NCBI GenBank assembly: GCA_964535015.1
Contig: CAZHRU010000001.1
Location: 57,341-121,340, forward strand
DNA from: CAZDUS01 sp964535015
Lineage (GTDB): Bacteria; Verrucomicrobiota; Kiritimatiellia; CAIKKV01; CAITUY01
Length of the DNA stretch: 64,000 nt
Direction of reading: 5' to 3'
The first letter of the stretch is position 1. Every line of letters begins with the position of its first letter. Shown piece after piece: positions 44,713 through 53,088 of the stretch. The notes below the pieces were generated by a model. The model did no database searches. It saw only the letters and a list, made by a program, of their open reading frames with translations, and was not told the DNA's origin. The translations under genes were made by a program, and so were the position numbers.

Positions 44713-44750
44713 GTCCTGTAGCCTGGGCCGGAGATACCCCGATAGTGGCG

Positions 44751-44779
44751 TTGACTTGATTTCGCCCGTGTGAGATAGT
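44751..44779 (+). promoter_or_regulatory. Putative promoter of the zinc-ribbon gene
   Basis: TTGACT (44751-44756), 17-nt spacer, GATAGT (44774-44779), about 43 nt before the ATG at 44823. The hexamers are good and the spacing is ideal. Confidence 0.5.
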
Positions 44780-44822
44780 GTCGGCGCTTTTTCCACGACA
44801 GCACATGGCAAGGGGATAAACG

Positions 44823-45521
44823 ATGGTCATACCAGTTATCGAGAAGCTTCTGCTTGTTCAGGATCATGATCTACGCATCATGAAGTTCGAGAAGGAATTG
44901 ACCGACCTGCCAAAACGCAAGGCTTCCATTGAGTCCCTGCTTGATGAGCACCGTCAGGCCGTTACATCCGCCAAAGACGAAGTCAAGGCGCGCCAGTCGG
45001 ACATCAAGCAGGTCGAACTCGAGGTCGAGACGCACCGCGAACGGATCCGGAAGTTTCGGGATCAGCAACTGCAGTTGAAGAGCAACAAGGAATTCAGGAC
45101 CATGGAGGACGAGATTGCCGCCGTGGAGAAGGCCATCAAGGCCAAGGAAGACACCATCCTTGAAATCATGGAGAAATTGGATGCTGCGGCTGCAGTGGTC
45201 AGGGACCGGGAACAGGCATTGAAGCAGGAGGAGATGTCGGTTCGCAGGGAAATAGACGCCATTGAGGAGCGGGGCGGTGCGATCAAGAAGGAATTGACCC
45301 AGGTACGGGAGTCCCGGGACAAATTGGCGCTGGAAGCCGATCCTAGCCGTTTGACTTTCTACAATCGCCTGTTTATCAACAAGCGCGACAAGGTTTTGGT
45401 TCCGGTTGAAAATGGGGCGTGTGGCGGCTGTCACATGAAGTTACCTCCTTATGTTTGCCATGAGGCCAAGAAACAGACGGAACCCATATTCTGTGATTTC
45501 TGCAGTCGGATGCTGTATTGA
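44823..45521 (+). CDS. Coiled-coil protein with C-terminal C4 zinc ribbon (DUF164/CdsZ-like)
   Basis: A 232-residue protein: a long antiparallel coiled coil (about 10-170) followed by a zinc ribbon with two CxxC pairs, CGGCHMKLPP and CDFCSRMLY. Family members (for example Chlamydia CdsZ) are conserved and often encoded next to rnpB, as here. Proposed roles are chaperone or secretion-related, not a defined enzyme. The gene stops 9 nt before the -35 box of RNase P RNA. Confidence 0.82.
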   Translation: MVIPVIEKLLLVQDHDLRIMKFEKELTDLPKRKASIESLLDEHRQAVTSAKDEVKARQSDIKQVELEVETHRERIRKFRDQQLQLKSNKEFRTMEDEIAAVEKAIKAKEDTILEIMEKLDAAAAVVRDREQALKQEEMSVRREIDAIEERGGAIKKELTQVRESRDKLALEADPSRLTFYNRLFINKRDKVLVPVENGACGGCHMKLPPYVCHEAKKQTEPIFCDFCSRMLY

Positions 45522-45529
45522 TCGCGGCA

Positions 45530-45559
45530 TTGCTTTGATGCGGGACCCTGAGGTATACT
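45530..45559 (+). promoter_or_regulatory. Promoter of rnpB
   Basis: TTGCTT (45530-45535), 18-nt spacer, TATACT (45554-45559). The predicted start at about 45567 coincides with the first base of the P1 helix of RNase P RNA, which strongly supports the call. Confidence 0.75.
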
Positions 45560-45566
45560 GGATGGC

Positions 45567-45962
45567 GTCGAAAGGTAGGGGCGGATGGTCGCTTCATTGG
45601 CGTGATGAACGCCGACGGAGAGGAAAGTCCGGACTCCATAGGGCAGGACGCCGGCGCCTAATAAGCGCGGGGGCTTCCGTTAAAGCGGAAGTCACGGAAA
45701 GTGCCACAGAGACTATACCGTCATGGATGTGCCGCAAGGTCGCCGTGATAAGGGTGAAAAGGTGGTGTAAGAGACCACCGGGCAATCCAGTAATGGATGC
45801 CGCATGGCAAACCCCGTTCGGAGCAAGATCAAATAGGAGGCTGGAGGTGGCTCGCCTTATGTCCCGTCTCGGCGGGGCGCAGCTTCGGGTTGATTGCTTA
45901 GATAAATGACCAATCCCAGTAATGGGAAAACAGGATCCGGCTTATGGCCTCTACCTTTCGAC
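45567..45962 (+). ncRNA. rnpB: RNase P RNA, bacterial class A
   Basis: Catalytic RNA that removes tRNA 5' leaders. Diagnostic conserved segments are GAGGAAAGTCCGGACTCC (from 45620), ACAGAGACTATACC, GGGTGAAAAGG, AAACCCCGTTCGGAGCAAG, AAATAGG and the 3' AGGATCCGGCTTAT (45932-45945). The P1 helix pairs GTCGAAAGGTAGGGGC (45567-45582) with CCTCTACCTTTCGAC (45948-45962), fixing both ends at about 396 nt. The start codon of the following gspC-like gene (45944) lies inside the 3' strand of this RNA. Confidence 0.96.
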
Positions 45963-46855
45963 TTCAATCCGGATGGCGATACGCGTCGGGTATCGTTCTG
46001 GCAGCATCCGCCTGTCTGTCCGTTGTGTATGTCCGGGTGTTGGGATCGGGAACTGACAGTTCATCGATCCCTGTGGGGCACGTGAAAGCCGTGCCGAGCC
46101 AGCGAAACACTTTTGCCACCCATAGCGAAGCCACATCAGCGTGGAACGTATTCGTGTGCTCGCAGGCAAGGCAAGGGGTTGCGCCATCGTTGGCGCCGAC
46201 GGAACGGTTCAGGTTGGCGGGAACGTTTGCCATTGAATCCGGCAACGGAACCCGGATCCAAAAAGCGGTTCTTGATGACACGCTCAAGAACGAGCAGAAC
46301 ATCCTTGGGGAAGGGGACGCCTTGGATGATGTGAGGGTGGAGAACATCAGGCATGATCGAATAACCCTCAGGTCGGCGACAGGAACACGTGAGTTGGTCC
46401 TGGAGTTCGTCAGTCCGCCAAGTTCGCCAATTGCCGGTTCGTCCAGCAACTCTCTTGGGGAGGTGTCGAGCGGAACGACAAACCGCCTGGGGTGCATCAA
46501 GGTGCAGGACGGACGCTGGCAGTTTTCGCGGCAGCCAATGTTGGACTACTATCAGGAGTTGCTTGACCAGCCGGACCGGATGGTCGCCTTGTTTGACACC
46601 ATGAAGCCGGTTCGTGACAGCCAGAACAAGATCACCGGTTACGTTGTTGGTATTGAGGGCGAGAAAGAGTTTTTCGATGTAGTAGGTCTGCGCGAGGGAG
46701 ATATTGTGCGGCAGGTCAATTCAGTGGCCATGACGAACCGGCGAAGGGCTGAGTTCTTCATCGATGAGTTCCTGAAGAACAGAATGAGTGCGATCGTACT
46801 GGATGTCGAGCGGGACGGGAAGGTCCAGAAACAGATCTATCAGGTCAAAGAGTAA
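45944..46855 (+). CDS. GspC-like type II secretion protein with PDZ domain
   Basis: A 303-residue protein. One N-terminal transmembrane segment (about 13-32) is followed by a periplasmic homology region (about 85-150; FRLAGTFAI, AVLDDTLKNEQNILGEGD, VENIRHDRITLRS) and a C-terminal PDZ-like domain (about 205-303). This is the GspC/PilP-like architecture linking the inner-membrane platform to the secretin. The only start upstream of the membrane segment is ATG 45944, inside RNase P RNA. No other T2SS core gene is adjacent; the PilB/GspE-type ATPases lie about 10 kb away. Confidence 0.7.
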   Translation: MASTFRLQSGWRYASGIVLAASACLSVVYVRVLGSGTDSSSIPVGHVKAVPSQRNTFATHSEATSAWNVFVCSQARQGVAPSLAPTERFRLAGTFAIESGNGTRIQKAVLDDTLKNEQNILGEGDALDDVRVENIRHDRITLRSATGTRELVLEFVSPPSSPIAGSSSNSLGEVSSGTTNRLGCIKVQDGRWQFSRQPMLDYYQELLDQPDRMVALFDTMKPVRDSQNKITGYVVGIEGEKEFFDVVGLREGDIVRQVNSVAMTNRRRAEFFIDEFLKNRMSAIVLDVERDGKVQKQIYQVKE

Positions 46856-46954
46856 TCCATTCGTGGGATTAGGCGGGGTTGCGAAAGTACCAAGGGCAAT
46901 TCCGCACTTCAACGAAGCAATAAACCCCATATCTTGTGGTCTATGCACGTTAGG

Positions 46955-46982
46955 AGTAGACATAAGATATATTATGCGACCT
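46955..46982 (-). other. dif: Candidate chromosomal dif site (XerC/XerD recombination)
   Basis: On the minus strand it reads AGGTCGCATAA, TATATC, TTATGTCTACT: an 11-bp arm, a 6-bp centre and an 11-bp arm. Each arm matches the E. coli dif arms (GGTGCGCATAA and TTATGTTAAAT) at 8 of 11 positions, including the whole inner CGCATAA and TTATGT. It lies where gene direction and strand composition reverse, as expected for the replication terminus where chromosome dimers are resolved. Confidence 0.75.
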
Positions 46983-47161
46983 TGTTGATAACCGTGCAGT
47001 TGCCTACATAGGCCTACGGATACTCAATCAGGGAGTGATTATCGTCTCAACTTGCCACTTTAATCAAACGGCTGATGCAGCAAATTGGCGCAACTTGGGC
47101 AGCATTGCTACGTGGATGTGCGTCTACCTTTACCGGCTGACAAGGCTCGCATAGAACGAAC

Positions 47162-47217
47162 GCCGGCCCAGCGAAATATGCCTCGGGAACCGGCCTCCAG
47201 TAACGGCTATCAAAACT
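47162..47217 (-). pseudogene. Degenerate duplicate of the lepB 3' end
   Basis: 49 of 56 bases match the end of lepB (47333-47388), 171 bp away in the same reading frame. The encoded fragment reads FDSRYWRPVPEAYFAGPAF against FDSRYWGPVPEANLVGPAF in LepB. Weaker similarity continues downstream of both copies. No N-terminal half of a second signal peptidase is present, so this is a relic. Confidence 0.75.
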
Positions 47218-47283
47218 GTGGGGATGCCAGTGAGCTCACGTGACCTGGGCCCCCTTCCTGCCAAGTGGACGTGCCTACATCCA

Positions 47284-48369
47284 CTACCTGACAAGACCTG
47301 TGCGGCGTGAGAGTGGCCAGTAAACGATGAATGCCGGCCCAACAAGATTTGCTTCAGGAACCGGCCCCCAGTAACGGCTATCAAAACTATTCTGAGTGTT
47401 GTCACCAAAAGCAAGATACTGGTCGCCTTTCAACGTTATAACATCATTTGTGGATCGGATATGCTCTGCCCCTGCTCCCACCGCCAAGGTGTACCCGGCA
47501 TAACCCTCACGATCCGCGATTTTCCGAACCATGAGTTGATCCAAAACAGGGTGACCATTGACAATCAGATTTGGAGGATTGATGCCCACGGATTCGCCAG
47601 GTAGACCGCACATGCGTTTGATATAGTGCGTCTTCTTGTCGGCGAGCGCCGGTATGTCATCCGTGCGAAACACCATGACCTCGCCGCGCTGTGGACGCAT
47701 AAAATTCCAGCGGACCCTGTTGACAAAAAGATGATCGCCTGTAATTCGGCTCCCCGATGCAATCACCTGCCCCGTTACCACTTCGTCGCCGGCTTTGATT
47801 CTGATTGCCATGTCCCGCGGTACTGGGTGAACCAACCCGCCGATATCATAAATCCACATCCCCCCCCCCTCTCCGATCGGCCCGCGAACCCGCCCTGCAG
47901 TTTCCGCCTTGATCTCTTCATACCACTCGCCAAATACCAGCCATTTCAGCAGGCGCAACGGCTGTGCGTCCATGCGACCAGGCGCCACCTGCGCTCTGTA
48001 GTGGATCCCATATAGCGTCGGCTGCATTGATCCCGTAGGAATCTTAAACGGCTGCAGGAAGTAACACCGAAAAGCCATAGCCACTGCCAATGCCACCACA
48101 ATGACCTCAAGATTCTCCCGCAACCCCGCCTTTGGCTTGGGTGGCATTACAGCGCTGGCGGCCTCCCTGAGGGCTGTACATTTCTTTTCGACCCGTGACG
48201 AATCGCGACTATCCAATGCCGCCTGCAACTGCAACTCCACCGCCCGCAGGGCCTCGAGAGAGGCCGCAGGGGCGACGTCCTCCCGCATATGGCGGCACAA
48301 ACGGGCATGCTGGAGCCATTCCCGTGCAACTTTGGCAGTCCGACGTCGTCTGACCCATTCCATCATCAT
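47284..48369 (-). CDS. lepB: Signal peptidase I
   Basis: Membrane protease removing signal peptides. The 361-residue protein has an unusually long Arg-rich cytoplasmic N-terminus (about 85 residues), one transmembrane helix (about 87-106), the catalytic Ser in KIPTGSMQPTL, the catalytic Lys in HYIKRMCGLPGES and box E near the C-terminus (GDNTQNSFDSRYWGPVPE). GGAG precedes the ATG by about 6 nt. It ends the lepA-lepB pair, a common order. Part of its 3' end is duplicated downstream. Confidence 0.94.
   Translation of the reverse strand: MMMEWVRRRRTAKVAREWLQHARLCRHMREDVAPAASLEALRAVELQLQAALDSRDSSRVEKKCTALREAASAVMPPKPKAGLRENLEVIVVALAVAMAFRCYFLQPFKIPTGSMQPTLYGIHYRAQVAPGRMDAQPLRLLKWLVFGEWYEEIKAETAGRVRGPIGEGGGMWIYDIGGLVHPVPRDMAIRIKAGDEVVTGQVIASGSRITGDHLFVNRVRWNFMRPQRGEVMVFRTDDIPALADKKTHYIKRMCGLPGESVGINPPNLIVNGHPVLDQLMVRKIADREGYAGYTLAVGAGAEHIRSTNDVITLKGDQYLAFGDNTQNSFDSRYWGPVPEANLVGPAFIVYWPLSRRTGLVR
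47333..47388 (-). repeat. Functional copy of the duplicated lepB 3' segment
   Basis: Within lepB, encoding the box E region; the other copy is at 47162-47217 with 49 of 56 identical bases. Confidence 0.75.
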
Positions 48370-48390
48370 CGTAATCTCCGCATCCTGAAA

Positions 48391-50220
48391 TCAGCCGGTT
48401 GATTTGAGCACCGATATGAAGGCTTCCTGAGGCACACTCACCGATCCGATGTCCTTCATTCGTTTCTTGCCTTCCTTCTGCCGTTCCAACAATTTCCGCT
48501 TGCGGGAGATGTCACCGCCGTAGCACTTGGCGGTCACGTCCTTGCGCATGGCTTTAATCGTTTCTCTGGCCACAATCGTCTTCCCGATGGCCGCCTGTAT
48601 CGGCACAGTGAACTGATGCGGAGGAATCACCTCCTTCAAGGCCGCGCACATCTGTCGCCCACGAAATACCGCTTTGTCACGATGGATGATGCAAGAGAAG
48701 GCATCCACGCTCTCGCTGTTCAACAGGATGTCCATTTTCACCAGATCACTGGGAGCATAGCCGGTGTGTTCATAGTCCATTGAGGCGTACCCGCGGCTGA
48801 TGCTCTTCAGGCAGTCGTGAAAGTCGATCAGAATCTCGTTCAGTGGCATGCTGGCGCTTAACATTACTCGTTTGGTGTCCAGTGTCTCGGTCTTTTCCAC
48901 CGTTCCACGCCGGTCCATGACGACGCGGAGAACGTCTCCAATGTTTTCGTTATGACAGATGATGAAAGCCCGGATCATGGGCTCTTCCATGTGGTCCACC
49001 CGGGTAGGGTCCGGGAGATGGATGGGGTTATCCACCTCCACCATGGAGCCATCGCGCAAATACACCCGATAAATGACGGAGGGATAGGTGCTGATCACGT
49101 CCAGATCAAACTCCCTCCGTAAACGCTCCTGAACAACCTCCAGGTGCAACAACCCGAGGAAACCACAACGGAACCCGAAGCCTAGCGCCACCGATGATTC
49201 GGACTGGTAGGTGAACGCGCTGTCGTTGAGTCTCAGTTTCTCCATACTCTGCTTCAGCTTCTCATAATCCGCTGTGTTCACGGGGTACAGTCCGCTGAAT
49301 ACCATGGGGTGAATCTCTTTCATCCCTGGCAGTGCGGTGGCGGCCTGCTTATTGTGCATGGTCAAGGTATCACCGATCTTGATGTCGGAGGGATTCTTGA
49401 TCGTGCCAATGACGTACCCCACCTGCCCTGCCGTGAGTTTCTCACAGCGCTCCATCTTGGGATGAAACCGCCCAACCTCCTTGACCTCCGTGTCGAGTCC
49501 ACTGGCCATCAGATGAACCCGGTCGCCCGCCTTCAAATCGCCATCCACCATGCGGATGTAAGTGACGACCCCGCGAAACGCATCATAGACAGAGTCAAAG
49601 ACCAGAGCCCTCAAGTATCCGTCATCACAGGTCTTCGGGGGCGGAAGTCGTAGAATGGCCGACTCCAGCATCTCAGTGATGCCCAGGCCGCTTTTGGCGC
49701 TGATCCGGCAGGCGTCTTCTGCCGGAATGGATAGGATTTCCTCGATCTGTCTGGCCACAACATCAGGTTCCGCGCCAGGCAGATCCACCTTGTTGATGAC
49801 CGGCATTATCTCGAGGTTGTTCTCAATGGCGAGGTAAGTATTCGCCACCGTCTGGGCTTCAACCCCCTGCGCCGCGTCGACGACGAGAATCGCCCCCTCG
49901 CAGGCCAACATACTGCGCGAAACCTCGTAGGTGAAGTCCACATGCCCAGGGGTGTCAATCAGGTTCAGTTCATAGGTGATTCCATCTCGGGCCTTGTACG
50001 TCATGGTCACCGGATGACTCTTGATGGTAATTCCCCGTTCCTGCTCAAGATCCATGCTGTCGAGTATCTGATCATGCATGACCCGTTCCTCGATGGTTCC
50101 AGTCAACTGAAGCAGTCGGTCAGCTAGTGTGGATTTTCCGTGATCAATATGGGCGATGATGCAGAAATTCCGGATGGTCGGCAACGAACGCATTTCCGGA
50201 CGATGTAATTGCAGGTGCAT
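48391..50220 (-). CDS. lepA: Elongation factor 4 (LepA)
   Basis: A ribosomal GTPase acting in translation under stress. The 609-residue protein has the G1 motif AHIDHGKSTLADRL, G2-G3 elements with DTPGHVDF and the LepA-specific C-terminal domain ending in SRKRKLLERQKEGKKRMK. The ATG at 50220 has AGGGA upstream; ATG 50193 (MRSLPTIRNF) is the alternative. It starts 9 nt after the rpe stop and precedes lepB. Confidence 0.97.
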   Translation of the reverse strand: MHLQLHRPEMRSLPTIRNFCIIAHIDHGKSTLADRLLQLTGTIEERVMHDQILDSMDLEQERGITIKSHPVTMTYKARDGITYELNLIDTPGHVDFTYEVSRSMLACEGAILVVDAAQGVEAQTVANTYLAIENNLEIMPVINKVDLPGAEPDVVARQIEEILSIPAEDACRISAKSGLGITEMLESAILRLPPPKTCDDGYLRALVFDSVYDAFRGVVTYIRMVDGDLKAGDRVHLMASGLDTEVKEVGRFHPKMERCEKLTAGQVGYVIGTIKNPSDIKIGDTLTMHNKQAATALPGMKEIHPMVFSGLYPVNTADYEKLKQSMEKLRLNDSAFTYQSESSVALGFGFRCGFLGLLHLEVVQERLRREFDLDVISTYPSVIYRVYLRDGSMVEVDNPIHLPDPTRVDHMEEPMIRAFIICHNENIGDVLRVVMDRRGTVEKTETLDTKRVMLSASMPLNEILIDFHDCLKSISRGYASMDYEHTGYAPSDLVKMDILLNSESVDAFSCIIHRDKAVFRGRQMCAALKEVIPPHQFTVPIQAAIGKTIVARETIKAMRKDVTAKCYGGDISRKRKLLERQKEGKKRMKDIGSVSVPQEAFISVLKSTG

Positions 50221-50229
50221 GACGGATCC

Positions 50230-50937
50230 CTACTCCTTCGAGGCCATGAATGCGGCCTTAGCGCAATTGCGCATGTCTAAAATGGCGGCTGACATATCCA
50301 CGGATCTGAATAAGGCCGTTCCTGCGATCAGCACATTGCTGCCTGCCACCGCAGCCAACCGCGCCGTATTGCAGTCAATTCCTCCATCAACGGATACGTC
50401 AACCGACAGAGCGTGCTGGCGTATATAGTTCCGGATTGTCGTGATTTTCGGAATGACACTCTCGATAAACTTCTGTCCGCCATATCCAGGGTGAACAGTC
50501 ATGCACAGCACTTCGTCCGCCTCCGCTATACAGGGCCAAAGTGCTTCTGCGGACGTATCGGGGTTTAGTGTTATTCCTGGTCTCGCACCCATGCGCCGAA
50601 TTTCGCGCAGCATTGCAGGCAGGTCCCCCTTCACTTCAACGTGGACAAGCAGGACGTCGGCCCCTGCCTTGATGAATCGCTCCATGTGCCGATCAGGATT
50701 GGACAGCATCAGGTGAACACTCAGGGGGATGTTGACATGCCGTTTCGCCATGGCCACCACATCCGGGCCCATGCTGAGATTGGGTACAAAATGACCATCC
50801 ATAATGTCGATATGCAACGCATCGGCACCACAAGCCTCGGCACGACGGGCCTCAGAGCCCAAACTGCCAAAATCCGCAGCCAACAGCGATGGCAGGATGG
50901 CAACGTCGTTGCATGCAATGGCATTTCTATAATTCAT
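50230..50937 (-). CDS. rpe: Ribulose-phosphate 3-epimerase
   Basis: Pentose-phosphate pathway enzyme, 235 residues, TIM barrel. Motifs ILPSLLAADFG, HIDIMDGHFVPN, VHPGYGGQKF and VDGGI contain the metal ligands and catalytic aspartates. GGGAGC precedes the ATG. It sits between truA and lepA in the minus-strand run. Confidence 0.96.
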   Translation of the reverse strand: MNYRNAIACNDVAILPSLLAADFGSLGSEARRAEACGADALHIDIMDGHFVPNLSMGPDVVAMAKRHVNIPLSVHLMLSNPDRHMERFIKAGADVLLVHVEVKGDLPAMLREIRRMGARPGITLNPDTSAEALWPCIAEADEVLCMTVHPGYGGQKFIESVIPKITTIRNYIRQHALSVDVSVDGGIDCNTARLAAVAGSNVLIAGTALFRSVDMSAAILDMRNCAKAAFMASKE

Positions 50938-51018
50938 CGTTGCTCCCTGTAAAATCAGGCGCCGGATTATGGCAGGTAAGCATGCCTGCGGCCAGCAAAA
51001 AGGCCCGACATCCGCTCC

Positions 51019-51783
51019 TCAATACCATACCTTCCAAAGGAATAACCCCTCGGGGGGGGCCGTGGGCACGCGGGCGGTTCGCACTTGCGATTCAAGGATA
51101 CTCCGGACATCATTGATGTCATTCGCACCCTCCCCCACCCTGATCAGCATTCCGCAGATACTGCGTACCATCTTGTAAAGGAACCCCTCGCTCGCCACCA
51201 CGACAGTCAATAGCGGCCCGGCCTTGAGGATGCGGAGATAGAACACTTCCCGGACGGTGCTTTCAACCGCACGGTTCGGGTTTGCGGTAAACGCTGCAAA
51301 ATCATGGCGTCCCACCAGCACGCTCGATACGCCGCGCATGGCCTGCACATCCAACGGCTTTCGACAATGGGTGGCATACAAACGCCGCGACGGATCCATG
51401 ACCTCCTCATTCCATATGAAGTATCGGTACTCTTTCTTTGTGGCACTGCGTCGGGCATGAAACTCCGGCTTGGCCCGGTCCACCCGAAGCACGCGGATAT
51501 CGTCGGGCAATAACGCATTCAACCCTTTTCGCAAATGGTCACAACGCCATTCTCGTGACAAATCCGTGTGCGCCACCTGGCCCCGCGCATGAACCCCTTG
51601 ATCTGTTCGGCCACTGCCGTGGATCTTGACGGAATCTCCGGTCAGTCGTGCAATCGTTTGTTCCAGGCATTGCTGAATCGTTTGATGCTTTGGTTGTACC
51701 TGCCACCCGGCATACGCGGTCCCATCATAAGCAACGGTTAACCGGTACCGGAATGTATCCACATTGGATGAGTCGGACGTCAT
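51019..51783 (-). CDS. truA: tRNA pseudouridine(38-40) synthase TruA
   Basis: A 254-residue enzyme modifying the anticodon stem-loop. The catalytic Asp is in GSGRTDQGVHA, and the C-terminal FLYKMVRSICGMLIRVG stretch is typical. ATG 51783 is used because GGAGGAGC precedes it and it overlaps the cinA stop as ATGA; the ATG at 51882 is upstream noise. An 81-nt gap separates it from rpe. Confidence 0.95.
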   Translation of the reverse strand: MTSDSSNVDTFRYRLTVAYDGTAYAGWQVQPKHQTIQQCLEQTIARLTGDSVKIHGSGRTDQGVHARGQVAHTDLSREWRCDHLRKGLNALLPDDIRVLRVDRAKPEFHARRSATKKEYRYFIWNEEVMDPSRRLYATHCRKPLDVQAMRGVSSVLVGRHDFAAFTANPNRAVESTVREVFYLRILKAGPLLTVVVASEGFLYKMVRSICGMLIRVGEGANDINDVRSILESQVRTARVPTAPPEGLFLWKVWY

Positions 51784-53039
51784 CGATGGTGCTCCTCCCT
51801 TGCCAGTGCCAGTCGCAGGCGATTGATGGCGGTTTTGGCCGCCCGTAACCGGATCATTTCCCGGGGCCCTGGGAAAAGACACCGTTCACTTTCACAAACA
51901 ATGCGCTCCCCTTTTCGGAACGCCAATGCCATCCACACCGTACCCACCGGTTTGGCTTCCGTTCCTCCCCTGGGACCGGCGATTCCGGTCACGGAAAGGC
52001 CAACGTCAGCGCCGCTTCTCTTTAGCGCCCCTTCGGCCATGGCGCAGGCGACGGCCTCGCTAACCGCCCCATCGCGCAGTATCAAGTCGGGATCAACCCC
52101 TAGCTCCTTCGTCTTGAGTTCATTGGAGTACGTCACCCACCCTCCGACAAAGACATCGCTTGATCCCGGGATATCTGTCACCAACTTCGCCAGCAAGCCG
52201 CCGGTGCAACTCTCTGCAACCGTGAGTTTTACCCCATGGTGACGCGCCGATCGGATCGTTGCCTCTGCGAGACCGACACCCCCGGTGCCGACAACCCAAG
52301 CCCCCAGGCGTTCGGAGACTTCGGCCACCGTCTGCTCACACTGTCGAGCGGACTCTGCTGCATCCGCGAAATCACTTCGAATTCGAACAGTAACTTCGCC
52401 TGCGGAAACCGTGGTTCCCACAAGCGGATTACGCATGCGATCCATCAACTCCCCCAGAAGATCAGCGATGCTGGATTCGCCAACGCCGAAGGTCGTCACC
52501 GACTCGGTTTTGATACAACGCCCCACGGACTGTTCCAGATGGGGCACAATATAGCGGGCGTACATTGCCTGCATTTCACTTGGAACGCCTGGAAACGCAA
52601 ATACATGAGCGTTCCCAATCCGGGCATGAATTCCCGGTGCCGTCCCCCACTCGTTCGGCAGAACCTTGGTGCCTTCCGGGTGCATGGCCTGAACGCGATT
52701 GGCCGCGGGCATGGGGCGGCCAATGGAACGGAAGAACCCTTCAATCTCCACCAGGGAGGCCGCATCGAGGATCAAAGGTTTCATCAGAGTCTTTGCCAAC
52801 GCGTGACGCGTCATATCATCCTCGGTTGGCCCTAGCCCCCCCGTGACAATCACCAAAGTGGCCACTCCGGCGGCTTCTCGGAGCGCACTTGCGATTCCAT
52901 CGGCATCATCGCCGACCGTCTTGTGATAGGACGGCATACATCCCCGCAATATCAGTTGCGCGCTTAACCATGCGGAATTGGTGTCAACGGTCTGCCCCAG
53001 GATCAATTCATCACCCACCGAAAGAATGACAGCATTCAT
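51780..53039 (-). CDS. cinA: CinA: MoCF-like domain plus nicotinamide-nucleotide amidase
   Basis: A 419-residue protein of two domains. The N-terminal half is MoCF/CinA-type with GDELILGQTVDTNS and GGLGPTEDDMTRHAL, associated with ADP-ribose/NAD breakdown. The C-terminal half (about 265-419) is a PncC amidase with AESCTGGLLAKLV, recycling nicotinamide nucleotides. ATG 53039 has AGGAG upstream; the earlier ATG at 53096 adds an unrelated leader. It is translationally coupled to truA. Confidence 0.93.
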   Translation of the reverse strand: MNAVILSVGDELILGQTVDTNSAWLSAQLILRGCMPSYHKTVGDDADGIASALREAAGVATLVIVTGGLGPTEDDMTRHALAKTLMKPLILDAASLVEIEGFFRSIGRPMPAANRVQAMHPEGTKVLPNEWGTAPGIHARIGNAHVFAFPGVPSEMQAMYARYIVPHLEQSVGRCIKTESVTTFGVGESSIADLLGELMDRMRNPLVGTTVSAGEVTVRIRSDFADAAESARQCEQTVAEVSERLGAWVVGTGGVGLAEATIRSARHHGVKLTVAESCTGGLLAKLVTDIPGSSDVFVGGWVTYSNELKTKELGVDPDLILRDGAVSEAVACAMAEGALKRSGADVGLSVTGIAGPRGGTEAKPVGTVWMALAFRKGERIVCESERCLFPGPREMIRLRAAKTAINRLRLALAREEHHR

Positions 53040-53088
53040 GGCCTCTCCTGTTTCATCGTTGCCGCCTGCCGTAGTGTTACGACTGAAT

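Larger units (their letters stand above)
46856..47283. other. Non-coding gap containing a dif-like site and a lepB relic
   Basis: The largest non-coding stretch in the window. It holds a 28-bp dif-like sequence (46955-46982), an inverted repeat overlapping its left arm (46929-46970), and a degenerate copy of the lepB 3' end (47162-47217). No credible gene is seen. Confidence 0.7.

Noticed and set aside
46929..46970. Inverted repeat ATATCTT-GTG-GTCTA with TAGAC-AT-AAGATAT as a terminator of the GspC-like gene
   Set aside because: Its right half is the left arm and centre of the dif-like site and no U-tract follows, so the terminator reading is weaker; some role in Xer binding is possible.
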